NCBI GenBank assembly: GCA_012961755.1
Contig: DTYS01000239.1
Location: 1 to 12,323 of the forward strand
Source of the DNA: Candidatus Latescibacterota bacterium
GTDB lineage: Bacteria > Latescibacterota > 4484-107 > B68-G9
DNA length: 12,323 nucleotides
Reading direction: 5' to 3'
The notes under the pieces: model-generated
What the model was told of the DNA's origin: nothing
What the model saw: only the letters and a program-made list of their open reading frames with translations
The model's database searches: none
Position numbers and translations under genes: made by a program
Shown: positions 5,929 to 12,323 of the stretch, in pieces
How positions within the stretch are numbered: position 1 is the stretch's first letter
Layout of the letters: each line of letters starts with the position of its first letter

Positions 5929-7661
5929 CTTCCCCTCTCGAGGGCTGCCCCTACGAACCCGTAGAACAGAGGAGCCGGCCTTTCGAGCCTCGACTTGAAC
6001 TCCGGATGCGCCTGGGTGGCGACGAAGAAGGGGTGGTCGGGAAGCTCTAAGAACTCCATAAGCCTGTTCCCTTCCAAAGTCTCGTGGTAACCTGAGAAGA
6101 TCATGCCGTGGTCCTCCAACGTCCCTACGAAGTCAGGGGAGACCTCGTACCTGTGCCTGTGCCTCTCCAGGACTACGGGCGCCCCCTCCGGTATCACCCC
6201 GAGCCTGAAGCGCTGGGATGGGTCCCTCCTGAGCTCCTCTATCCTATCCCTGTCCTCGTGGAGCCTCCCGAGCCTCCTGTAGAGCTCCAGCACCTTCGTC
6301 CCCTCCCTGAGCACGGCCGCGTAGGCCCCTAAACGCATGGTTCCTCCGTAGGCCCCCCTCTCCATTATCTCCCTCTGGTGGGGCTGGAAGTCTATGACCT
6401 TGTACCTGCACTCGGGGTCCATCTCCGTGGAGTTCGCTCCTTCCAAGCCACACACGCTCCTTGCGAACTCTATGACCGCCAGGTGAAGTCCGTAACAGAG
6501 GCCCAGGTAGGGCACTCCGTTCTCCCTGGCGAACCTGACAGCGAGTATCATACCCTCGGCCCCCGTGATCCCGAAGGCTCCGGGGACCAATATCCCATCG
6601 TACTCCCCGAGCATGGATACCCTCTTCGGGTCCGCCTCGAACTGTTTGGCGTCTATCCAATCTATCCGGACCTTAACACCGTGGACGGCACCTGCGTGCT
6701 CCAAGGCGTGGTTCACGGAAATGTAGGAGTCCGCAAATATGAAGTCCCCACTGTCGACATATTTCCCCACCATGGCTATCCTCACGCTCCTCTCCGCCTC
6801 CTCCATCCTCCTTACGAGCTCCTCCCATCCGCTCCAGTCCGGCTCCCTCCTGGGAGGGAGGCCGAACTTCCTGAGTATCTTCTTCCCGAGCTCGTCCTTC
6901 TCGAAGTTCAAAGGTATAACGTACACGTTGTCCACATCCGGAGCGGATATCACATATTCCGCCCCTATGTTGGCGTAGATCTCTATCTTCTTCTTCCTGA
7001 CCTCGTCCAAGGGCCTGGCCGCCCTGCAGAGTATGAAGTCCGGAAAGATACCGTTCTGGCTCAGAAGCCTTATAGCCTGCTGGGTCGGCTTGGTCTTCAT
7101 CTCCCCCACATGCTTAGGGATAGGAAGGTAAGTTATGAGCACGTAGATGAAGTTCTCCTCGCCGACTTCGAGTTCCAGGCTTTTGAGGGCGTATAGATAT
7201 ATCTCGTTCTCATAGTCCCCTATGGTGCCCCCTATCTCTACCAGGGCTATCTCGTAACCTTCCGCGGCCTCCCTTATCCTCCTCTTTATCTCGTCCGTCA
7301 CGTGGGGGATGGGCTGCACCGTCTGCCCGAGGTACTCCCCCCTCCTCTCCCTGTCTATCACGGCGTTGTATATCTGCCCCGTCGTGATGTTGTTGCGCTT
7401 GGGTATGTCCATCCCCAGAAAACGCTCGTAGCTTCCGAGGTCCTGGTCTATCTCCCCACCGTCCTCAGTGACCCACACCTCCCCGTGCTCCGTGGGGCGC
7501 AGGGTCCCCGCGTCATAGTTTATGTAAGGATCTATCTTTATGGCGGTCGTGCGGTAACCGTACTGCTGTAGGATCTTTCCTATGGAGGCCGTGGCCAGCC
7601 CCTTCCCCACACCGCTCATGACCCCGCCGGCCACCACTATGAACTTAGGTCCGTTGTACAA
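5925..7661 (-). CDS. pyrG: CTP synthase (glutamine-hydrolysing), divergent type
   Basis: Makes CTP from UTP, ATP and glutamine. The synthetase domain starts with a P-loop-like GGVMSGVGKGLATASIGK (about 12-29), then KIDPYINYDAGTLRPTEHGE and DGGEIDQDLGSYERF. The glutaminase domain has catalytic C389 (YLGLCYG) and the H552/E554 pair (AHPEFKSR). Departures from textbook sequence are GLCYGLH where GICLGMQ is usual, PGAFGITGAEG where PGGFGxRGxEG is usual, and about 30-35 extra residues before ERHRHRYEV (500-508). The extra residues explain the length of 578 versus the usual 535-545. I chose the TTG at 7661. It lies eight bases after a perfect AAGGAGGTGA, whereas the GTG at 7670 (581 residues) begins inside that site. 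It follows the Asp-box gene by 20 bases and its TGA overlaps the kdsA ATG. Confidence 0.94.
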   Translation of the reverse strand: MYNGPKFIVVAGGVMSGVGKGLATASIGKILQQYGYRTTAIKIDPYINYDAGTLRPTEHGEVWVTEDGGEIDQDLGSYERFLGMDIPKRNNITTGQIYNAVIDRERRGEYLGQTVQPIPHVTDEIKRRIREAAEGYEIALVEIGGTIGDYENEIYLYALKSLELEVGEENFIYVLITYLPIPKHVGEMKTKPTQQAIRLLSQNGIFPDFILCRAARPLDEVRKKKIEIYANIGAEYVISAPDVDNVYVIPLNFEKDELGKKILRKFGLPPRREPDWSGWEELVRRMEEAERSVRIAMVGKYVDSGDFIFADSYISVNHALEHAGAVHGVKVRIDWIDAKQFEADPKRVSMLGEYDGILVPGAFGITGAEGMILAVRFARENGVPYLGLCYGLHLAVIEFARSVCGLEGANSTEMDPECRYKVIDFQPHQREIMERGAYGGTMRLGAYAAVLREGTKVLELYRRLGRLHEDRDRIEELRRDPSQRFRLGVIPEGAPVVLERHRHRYEVSPDFVGTLEDHGMIFSGYHETLEGNRLMEFLELPDHPFFVATQAHPEFKSRLERPAPLFYGFVGAALERGR

Positions 7662-7666
7662 GGTCT

Positions 7667-7676
7667 TCACCTCCTT
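7667..7676 (-). promoter_or_regulatory. Perfect Shine-Dalgarno site of pyrG (decides the start)
   Basis: The minus strand reads AAGGAGGTGA, fully complementary to the usual 16S rRNA 3' tail. The GTG that would start a 581-residue PyrG begins with the last G of GGAGG, which is sterically unlikely. The TTG at 7661-7659 sits eight bases beyond GGAGG, a normal spacing. Confidence 0.7.
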
Positions 7677-7681
7677 CGGAC

Positions 7682-8725
7682 TTAAACCGAGAGCACCGTC
7701 CCTGCTATTTGTCTCACCCCGTCCTCGCCGTGGATGTAGTACACCACGAGGACCTTCCCGTCCTCAAGCTCGACGGCGGAGGGGTACCCCAGGTCGGGAG
7801 ACGCTCCGTCGTCCCTGAGCACGAGCTCCTCGGCCTCGTCCACCTCCTCCTCAGGGTCCCAGGCCCTCGCGCGCACCCCGTAGGGCTCCCTCCTGTACCC
7901 GTAAGCCATGAAGGCCCTGCCGTCGCTTAATGTTATGGCCCACTGAGGGAAGCCCCAGACCTTCGTCTCCCTGACGGGACCCCACGTCATGCCCTCATCC
8001 TGGGACTCCGCCACCTGCATGAGCCCTCCCTCACCGTACGCCCTTATAAAGCACAGCAACCTCCCCGAGGGGAGCCTCAGCAAGGTCGGCTCGTCGCAGG
8101 CGTTCTCGCGGCCCGGAGGACGGGCCACGACCACCGAGAGGTCCTCCCATGTCTCGCCCCTGTCGGCCGAGCGCAGGATGTGGACCCTGTTCTCGCCTCC
8201 AACGGCATATATCGGCATAAGCAGGCTCCCGTCGGGAAGTTCCTCGGTGCGTCCTCTCACGGCCGCCACGTCCTCGTAGTTCGGGATGTGGACCCTCCTG
8301 AAGCTCCACGTGCGTCCCCCATCGTCGGAGGTACAGACGGCTATCCCCGCTAAGCGCATGAGGCCCCCCTTGGCCTCCCTCAGCACCCTGGCCTTCGTCA
8401 AAGTCTCCTTCTCCGGGAGGGGGTGGAACTGCCAGCGGAAGTACGAGGCCAAAATCCTTCCGTCAGAGAGGGTCCTCAGGCACGGGTCCTGCTGCCCGAG
8501 CTCGTCCTCGGGGCTTATAGGGGAGGGCTCGGACCACGTTCTCCCCCCATCGGAGCTCCGGACGCACACGGCCCGGGACTGAGAATGGAAGTGGGTGGGG
8601 GATTCCTCCCGGGGGGCCAACCTGAAGCCCACGAGGAGCTCCCCATACTTCGTCCTGGCCACGGTCGGGAAGCTGGCGTAGAACTTCTCGTCCCTAAATA
8701 TCACTACATCTTCGAGCTTTCTCAT
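7682..8725 (-). CDS. Asp-box (BNR) sialidase-fold protein, cytoplasmic
   Basis: A 347-residue six-bladed-propeller type protein of the sialidase/neuraminidase-like family. Four Asp boxes of the form SxDxGxTW are visible at 57-64 (SSDGGRTW), 133-140 (SDDGGRTW), 186-193 (SADRGETW) and 241-248 (SQDEGMTW). Blade-like repeats LSDGR/LPDGS/LPSGR/LEDGK separate them. There is no signal peptide (it begins MRKLEDVVIF) and no membrane segment, unlike secreted sialidases. I cannot confidently place the arginine triad, Tyr and Asp/Glu of true GH33 sialidases, so enzymatic activity is uncertain. It could be a glycoside hydrolase acting on internalised saccharides or a non-catalytic sugar binder. ATG 8725 has AGGAGG four bases upstream. 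It is the first gene of the left-hand operon, about 26 bases from the predicted transcript start, and its TAA lies just before the pyrG ribosome site. Confidence 0.85.
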   Translation of the reverse strand: MRKLEDVVIFRDEKFYASFPTVARTKYGELLVGFRLAPREESPTHFHSQSRAVCVRSSDGGRTWSEPSPISPEDELGQQDPCLRTLSDGRILASYFRWQFHPLPEKETLTKARVLREAKGGLMRLAGIAVCTSDDGGRTWSFRRVHIPNYEDVAAVRGRTEELPDGSLLMPIYAVGGENRVHILRSADRGETWEDLSVVVARPPGRENACDEPTLLRLPSGRLLCFIRAYGEGGLMQVAESQDEGMTWGPVRETKVWGFPQWAITLSDGRAFMAYGYRREPYGVRARAWDPEEEVDEAEELVLRDDGASPDLGYPSAVELEDGKVLVVYYIHGEDGVRQIAGTVLSV

Positions 8726-8758
8726 ATGTCCTCCTGAGCCTTCGGATGTCCTTAAAGA

Positions 8759-8787
8759 AATATAACACCCGGTAGTGGAACAGGCAA
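8759..8787 (-). promoter_or_regulatory. Predicted sigma-70-like promoter of the left-hand operon
   Basis: On the minus strand, TTGCCT (8787-8782, -35) and TATATT (8764-8759, -10) are separated by exactly 17 bases. Transcription would start near 8752, giving a leader of roughly 25-30 bases that contains the AGGAGG of the Asp-box gene. No operator palindrome or riboswitch fold was seen. It lies where the 5' part of the MFS remnant begins, so the promoter region abuts or uses decayed transporter sequence. Confidence 0.6.
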
Positions 8788-9418
8788 GCCTTCTGTACCG
8801 AACTGGTTAGAGTGCTGCTTCCTTTCCTCATTACGGAGTCGGTCTGGCTCCTTTTGATCCTTTATCTGGTCCTCAATATGCTCGGAGCGTCGGTCGGGGT
8901 CGGAGGAATGGGGGGAGTTCTTAGGGACGAGGATGCTCCTGGCCCGCAGGGCAGACCACAGAAGGTTCCTGTCGTTTCGCATAGGATGGGCCTTCGCCGT
9001 CGGGTTCGTCGCGGACTTCTTCACCCTCTACATGCTCAAGTTCTTGGGCATGAACTTCCTCTGGACCACCCTTTCGGAGCGAGGCCCGTGCTTGTGGTGG
9101 GGACCTGCGCCAAGGCCCTCTTCCTCCTCTTCTGGGTATGGGTCATGCCCGGGTGGTGGGTCGTATTCTTAGCGGTCTTAGTCAGGTGCTTCAACCCGGC
9201 CCGGCAGATATCAGCGCTCCAGTTGACCCTTAGTCTGTCCTAGGGAAAGGGAACAACTTATAGCCACCGACAGGGCCCTGTACCACCTCCGCGCCCTATC
9301 CCCCGCCGTGGCCGCCCTCGTAGCCCAAAACTTAGATGGGTGGAACTACATCTCCGTTTCGAGGTCCTACACATCTCTCGTTCCTTTTAAGGCTCTGTTC
9401 CCTCGGATTGCTCCTGAG
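8776..9418 (+). pseudogene. Decayed MFS transporter gene (frameshifts and deletions)
   Basis: Plus-strand remnant of a multi-spanning major facilitator superfamily transporter, split over two frames. Frame A (open from 8776) gives LLILYLVLNMLGASVGVGG, like a middle helix and loop. Frame B, from about 8931, gives MLLARRADHRRFLSFRIGW, then AFAVGFVADFFTLYMLKFL and GMNFLWTTL, matching the family's second-half FRxxxxFAVG...FFTxYML pattern. Frame A resumes near 9076 with GARPVLVVGTCAKALFLLF, WVWVMPGWWVVFLAVLV and RCFNPARQISALQL, ending at TAG 9241. Frame B continues from 9242 with REREQLIATDRALYHLRALS PAVAALVAQNLDGW and a C-terminal-like tail. The first helices, a middle segment, and probably one helix and loop before GARPVL are missing. 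No start codon with a ribosome site is visible. This strand opposes all neighbours. Alternative: overlapping short genes, which the matching hydrophobic pattern across frames argues against. Confidence 0.65.
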
Positions 9419-9420
9419 GG
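9400..9420 (-). terminator. Possible hairpin terminator after ddl (weak)
   Basis: CCCTCGGA (9400-9407) pairs with TCCTGAGGG (9412-9420) with one bulged base and a four-base loop, 18 bases past the ddl stop. No T-run follows on the minus strand, so a classic intrinsic terminator is not shown. It overlaps the end of the MFS remnant and may be chance. Confidence 0.25.
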
Positions 9421-9438
9421 TCCCGGGCGAAGCTCCGG

Positions 9439-10365
9439 CTATCGCCTTTTCAGCGCCATATGGGCTATCCTTTCTACGAGCTCCGGGAAGGAGATCCCGG
9501 CGGCCCTGGCCGCCTTCGGGACCAAGCTCGTGGAGGTCATGCCAGGGATGGTGTTCACCTCGAAGCAGTAGATCCCGCCTTCGGGGTCCATCCTGAAGTC
9601 CACCCTCCCGAAGTCCCTGCACCCGAGGACGTGGAAAGCCCTCAGCGCGTACTCCCTGAGCGCATCCGAGGCCTCCTCCGGGACTTCTGCGGGAACCTTA
9701 TACTCGCTCATCCCGGGGGTATACTTGCAGGTGTAGTCGTATACCTCATGCTTGGGGTGGATCTCCACCGCGGGGAGGGCTTCCTCCCCGAGCACGGCCA
9801 CCGTCAAGTCACTTCCGGGGACGAACCTCTCCGCCAGGACCTCCCCGTAGGTCCCCGCCCTCTCCAAAGCTTCCCTCATCTTCCCTGCCTCCCTCACCAC
9901 GCTCAGGCCCACGGTGGAACCCTGCGACCTCGGCTTGACCACGCAGGGAAGACCTATCTCCTCTAAAACCTTACCGTCCTCGTCCGGCCCTACCAGGAAC
10001 CCCTCCGGCACGGGTATGCCAGCGGAGACGAAGAGCATCTTGCTCGTCCACTTGTCCATAGCCAGCATGCTCGCCAAAGGTCCCGAGCCCGTATAGGGCA
10101 GGCCCATCTCCTCTAAGAGCGCCTGAAGCCCCCCGTTCTCCCCGAAGCCCCCGTGGAGGCAGATGAAGAGGAGGTCCGCTTTCCTCACCTCCTCGGAGTC
10201 CAACGCATCCCATATCCGCCTCGCCGGAAAGCTCCCGGTGAAGGTGACATCGATCGGGAAGACCTCGTGCCCTCCCTCCCTAAGGGCGGAGGCCACCGCC
10301 CTTCCCGACGCTAAGGACACCTCCCTTTCAGGGGAATCCCCTCCCATAAGCACGACTATCCTCAC
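9439..10365 (-). CDS. ddl: D-alanine--D-alanine ligase
   Basis: ATP-dependent ligase making D-Ala-D-Ala for peptidoglycan precursors in the cytoplasm. The 308 residues match the usual length of the DdlB type. Motifs seen are GGDSPEREVSLASG (8-21, with E15), HGGFGENG (71-78), the DK at 104-105 before the ATP-grasp core, KPRSQGSTVG (144-153, with S150), YTCKYTPGMSEY (211-222, with Y215), FGRVDFR (252-258) and EVNTIPGMTSTSLVP (269-283, magnesium ligands E269 and N271). E15, S150 and Y215 correspond to the E. coli DdlB active-site residues. The Tyr-bearing loop fits D-Ala-D-Ala rather than D-lactate specificity. GTG 10365 is preceded by GGGAGG at four bases; the stop is TAG. It lies 13 bases after the DedA gene, at the end of the right-hand operon. 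Confidence 0.96.
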   Translation of the reverse strand: MRIVVLMGGDSPEREVSLASGRAVASALREGGHEVFPIDVTFTGSFPARRIWDALDSEEVRKADLLFICLHGGFGENGGLQALLEEMGLPYTGSGPLASMLAMDKWTSKMLFVSAGIPVPEGFLVGPDEDGKVLEEIGLPCVVKPRSQGSTVGLSVVREAGKMREALERAGTYGEVLAERFVPGSDLTVAVLGEEALPAVEIHPKHEVYDYTCKYTPGMSEYKVPAEVPEEASDALREYALRAFHVLGCRDFGRVDFRMDPEGGIYCFEVNTIPGMTSTSLVPKAARAAGISFPELVERIAHMALKRR

Positions 10366-10378
10366 CAGACCTCCCGGC

Positions 10379-10999
10379 TCACTTCCTCAGAAGTTGCGTC
10401 CTGTACCTCCGGAAGAGGTAAAGCCCGAGCCATCCGACCGCGATCGTACCTAAGAACGTCCCCACGGCCCAGGTATACGCCCTGAGGACCCTCCCGATGG
10501 CCTCCCAGTTCGTCCCCAGTAGGAACCCCACATAGATAAGGAGGCCGTTCCAGACGGAAGCGCTCAGGAAGGAGAAGGCCAGGACCTTCCTCGGCCTCAT
10601 CCCTCCCAAGCCTACCAGGACGGCGACCGTGGAGCGCAGGCCCGGCAGGAACCTGTTGATAAGTATCACCTTGTCCCCGTACCTGTCTATCCACCTTTGG
10701 GCCCTCCTAACCCTTCGGTCCGAGAGGACCCTCCTCCTCCTGAGGATCGCCCTGCCGCCGGAATATGCAAGACCATACAAGGTCATAAATCCGCCCACGC
10801 TCCCGACGACCGTGGAGGCCACCACCCACCCCAACTTCAGCACCCCCCTCCCCACGAGGTACGCCCCGAAGGCCGTCACCGTATCCCCGGGAAGGGGCGG
10901 AAATATGTTCTCCACGTAGGAGCTGACCAAAAGCACAGGATAGAGCCACCTGGAGTCCAGCCTCTGGGCCGCCTCGAGAAGGTCCCTGAGCCACTCCAC
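10379..10999 (-). CDS. DedA-family (SNARE-associated) inner-membrane protein
   Basis: A 206-residue integral membrane protein of the DedA family. Some members are now known to flip or recycle undecaprenyl phosphate or other phospholipids, and others affect membrane potential. The family signature ENIFPPLPGD (30-39) lies in the first re-entrant loop, followed by hydrophobic helices VLKLGWVVASTVVGSVGGFM and the second motif NRFLPGLRSTVAVLVGLGGM (115-134, with R116, P119-G120 and R122). Two C-terminal helices follow, around 141-161 and 175-196, with a basic tail. GTG 10999 has AGGAGA about six bases upstream; the stop is TGA. It sits eight bases after the isomerase stop and 13 bases before ddl. 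That neighbourhood makes recycling of the peptidoglycan lipid carrier an attractive, but inferred, role. Confidence 0.9.
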   Translation of the reverse strand: MEWLRDLLEAAQRLDSRWLYPVLLVSSYVENIFPPLPGDTVTAFGAYLVGRGVLKLGWVVASTVVGSVGGFMTLYGLAYSGGRAILRRRRVLSDRRVRRAQRWIDRYGDKVILINRFLPGLRSTVAVLVGLGGMRPRKVLAFSFLSASVWNGLLIYVGFLLGTNWEAIGRVLRAYTWAVGTFLGTIAVGWLGLYLFRRYRTQLLRK

Positions 11000-11007
11000 A
11001 GGTTCTC

Positions 11008-12323
11008 CTAAGCCTCCACGACCTCTATACCTGCGAACTTACAGAACTCCCTGATCTCCCAGGTTAAGTCCCCGTGGACGAGGCTGGCGTGGTGGACGAA
11101 ACCTTCCTCCACCAACGTTCTATAAAGCTCATCTAAGTCCGGCACCTTGACCCAGGCCCAGGACCCCCTGAGTTTCTGATCCGACGGCACTATCTCCCCC
11201 CTTGTGACGAGGAGCTTGAACCTCCCCTCGTACTCGACGAGCCTGTTCAGGGTGACCGCCCCGGGCCTCAACTGCATCTCCGCGGTCCCCCCTACCCTCT
11301 CCTCTCCTAAGAGGGCGTCCAGGATGCTGTGGCCCCTTATACATATGGGCCCCCTGGCCAGACTCATGGGGGCATTGCCGCAGTGCCAGGCCAAAAGGGT
11401 GTTCTCGTCCTCCTGGTGCCTTATGGTCCAGTCTATAAAGTAGGGGACCGTCCGCTTCATGGACGCTGAATACTGTATTAGCATCGTGAGCACGCCCAAG
11501 ATGTCAACCTCACAGGCACACATGATCCCCTGGTCCGTCAGCCTTCCCATAGCTAAGCAGGGAGATATCCCATATTCTTCCTCCATAGCTGTCCAGCACT
11601 GGACCCCCATACCCGAAAGCCCTTTGCTCCCGGCGAAGTCCCTTAGAGCCAGCTCCAACTTGGCCGATTTTACCAGGACCTCGTCCGAAACTTCCACCTC
11701 GGCCCTCCCCCTTATATCCCGGACGATGCCTACGACCTCGGGGTCCTCGTCGGAAAGCTCCCTTACGGCGATGAAGAGGTCCAGCAGCGAAAGGGGGACC
11801 ACCCTCTGCCCGAACTGTTCCATGAGGGGAAGTTCGTCGTAGGCGCAGGTCTCGAACCTCTCAGGCCTGGGGCCCACCAGCCCTATCCTCGCCCCCAAGA
11901 ATTCCCTCACGACCATGCAGGTCCCAGCGAACTTCCTCACGTGTTCCGCGAACTCGGGCTCCTCGGGGAAGATCACCCCTAAGAATGTAAAAGGTATCTT
12001 CCTCCTGTAAAGGCCCGAGGAGACCGAGAGCGTCCCGCAGAAGGAGTCCGACCTCCTCCTCCCGTCCCCCACGAAGGGGCCCTCCTTCGTTCCGAAGAGG
12101 AGCACCGGCACCGCAAGCTCCTCCGCAACGTGCACCGCTGAGACCTCGTCTCCGAAGGTCATGGTGCCTATTATCAGGCCCTCCACCCCGGCCTCCTGAA
12201 AGAGCTTAACGACCTTCTCGGCGTCCTCATCGCCCCTCACGAGCCCCCCGGGCGTCAGGTCCGGCCCCGGGACCACCACCTCCACCTCCTCCAACCTCCC
12301 CAAAACCTCTAAGGTCCTCCTCC
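11008..12323 (-). CDS. L-fucose/L-arabinose isomerase family protein (N-terminus cut by window edge)
   Basis: The frame runs open to the right edge, so the start lies outside. A TTG at 12303 is possible, but RRTLEVLGRLEEVEVVVPG continues upstream and reads like family sequence. About 438 residues are visible. The N-terminal substrate-binding region includes FQEAGVEGLIIGTMTFGDE and AVPVLLFGT. The C-terminal catalytic part includes VQCWTAMEEEYGISPC, CEVDILG and LLAWHCGNAP. The Glu/Asp of CEVD and the His of WHCGN are the likely metal ligands, as in FucI/AraA folds. Such enzymes interconvert an aldose and a ketose using manganese; which sugar cannot be told. Members of this wider group also include uncharacterised isomerases in sugar clusters. 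The stop is TAG, eight bases before the DedA GTG, so it is the first visible gene of the right-hand operon. Confidence 0.85.
   Translation of the reverse strand, partial: RRTLEVLGRLEEVEVVVPGPDLTPGGLVRGDEDAEKVVKLFQEAGVEGLIIGTMTFGDEVSAVHVAEELAVPVLLFGTKEGPFVGDGRRRSDSFCGTLSVSSGLYRRKIPFTFLGVIFPEEPEFAEHVRKFAGTCMVVREFLGARIGLVGPRPERFETCAYDELPLMEQFGQRVVPLSLLDLFIAVRELSDEDPEVVGIVRDIRGRAEVEVSDEVLVKSAKLELALRDFAGSKGLSGMGVQCWTAMEEEYGISPCLAMGRLTDQGIMCACEVDILGVLTMLIQYSASMKRTVPYFIDWTIRHQEDENTLLAWHCGNAPMSLARGPICIRGHSILDALLGEERVGGTAEMQLRPGAVTLNRLVEYEGRFKLLVTRGEIVPSDQKLRGSWAWVKVPDLDELYRTLVEEGFVHHASLVHGDLTWEIREFCKFAGIEVVEA

Noticed and set aside
6378..7196. Long plus-strand open frame (272 codons) opposite pyrG
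   Set aside because: Antisense shadow of a GC-rich, strongly conserved gene; the product is proline- and leucine-rich without recognisable motifs.
8752..9024. Minus-strand open frame of 90 codons in the MFS gap
   Set aside because: Low-complexity, polar product with no family features. It is antisense to the hydrophobic MFS remnant and overlaps the predicted promoter.
1..12323. CRISPR array, tRNA, rRNA, insertion sequence or toxin-antitoxin pair
   Set aside because: No regular repeats, cloverleaf-like stretch, transposase or inverted-repeat pair was seen on reading both strands; a covariance-model and repeat search would settle it.

Overview
The window reads as chromosomal DNA from a GC-rich bacterium with a lipopolysaccharide-type (diderm) envelope. 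It carries a Kdo-8-phosphate synthase (kdsA) and a D-Ala-D-Ala ligase. Its codons lean on AGG/AGA arginine and ATA isoleucine, and glutamate and arginine are abundant, a style common in thermophiles. I cannot name the phylum. The CTP synthase is a divergent type, so I would guess a deep or poorly sampled lineage. Genes are packed tightly, all intact ones lie on the minus strand, and many overlap by a few bases.

Right-hand operon (12323 down to 9439, leftward): the 3' part of an L-fucose/L-arabinose-type isomerase family gene, a DedA-family membrane protein and ddl. A weak hairpin lies just beyond ddl. The DedA and Ddl pair fits cell-wall precursor supply and lipid-carrier recycling.

Interval 8726-9438 contains no intact gene. 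It holds a plus-strand remnant of a major facilitator superfamily (MFS) transporter, broken by deletions and frameshifts. It also holds a good sigma-70-like promoter pointing left (TTGCCT, 17 bases, TATATT).

Left-hand operon (8725 down to 1 and beyond): a cytoplasmic Asp-box (sialidase-fold) protein, pyrG, kdsA, a galU-type uridylyltransferase, a glucuronokinase-like GHMP kinase, a HAD hydrolase broken by an in-frame TAG, an FmdB-type zinc-ribbon protein, a zinc-dependent medium-chain dehydrogenase and miaB (cut by the window edge). The theme is activated sugars for the envelope. PyrG supplies CTP (needed for CMP-Kdo), KdsA makes Kdo-8-phosphate, and the kinase plus uridylyltransferase could make a UDP-sugar from a free sugar or uronic acid.

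I found no CRISPR array, rRNA, tRNA, insertion sequence or obvious new defence or mobile system. The most unusual signals are the clean in-frame TAG in the HAD gene, the open frame running past the TGA of the FmdB gene to an ATGA junction with the next gene, the divergent CTP synthase with an insertion in its glutaminase half, and the decayed MFS gene next to the operon promoter.
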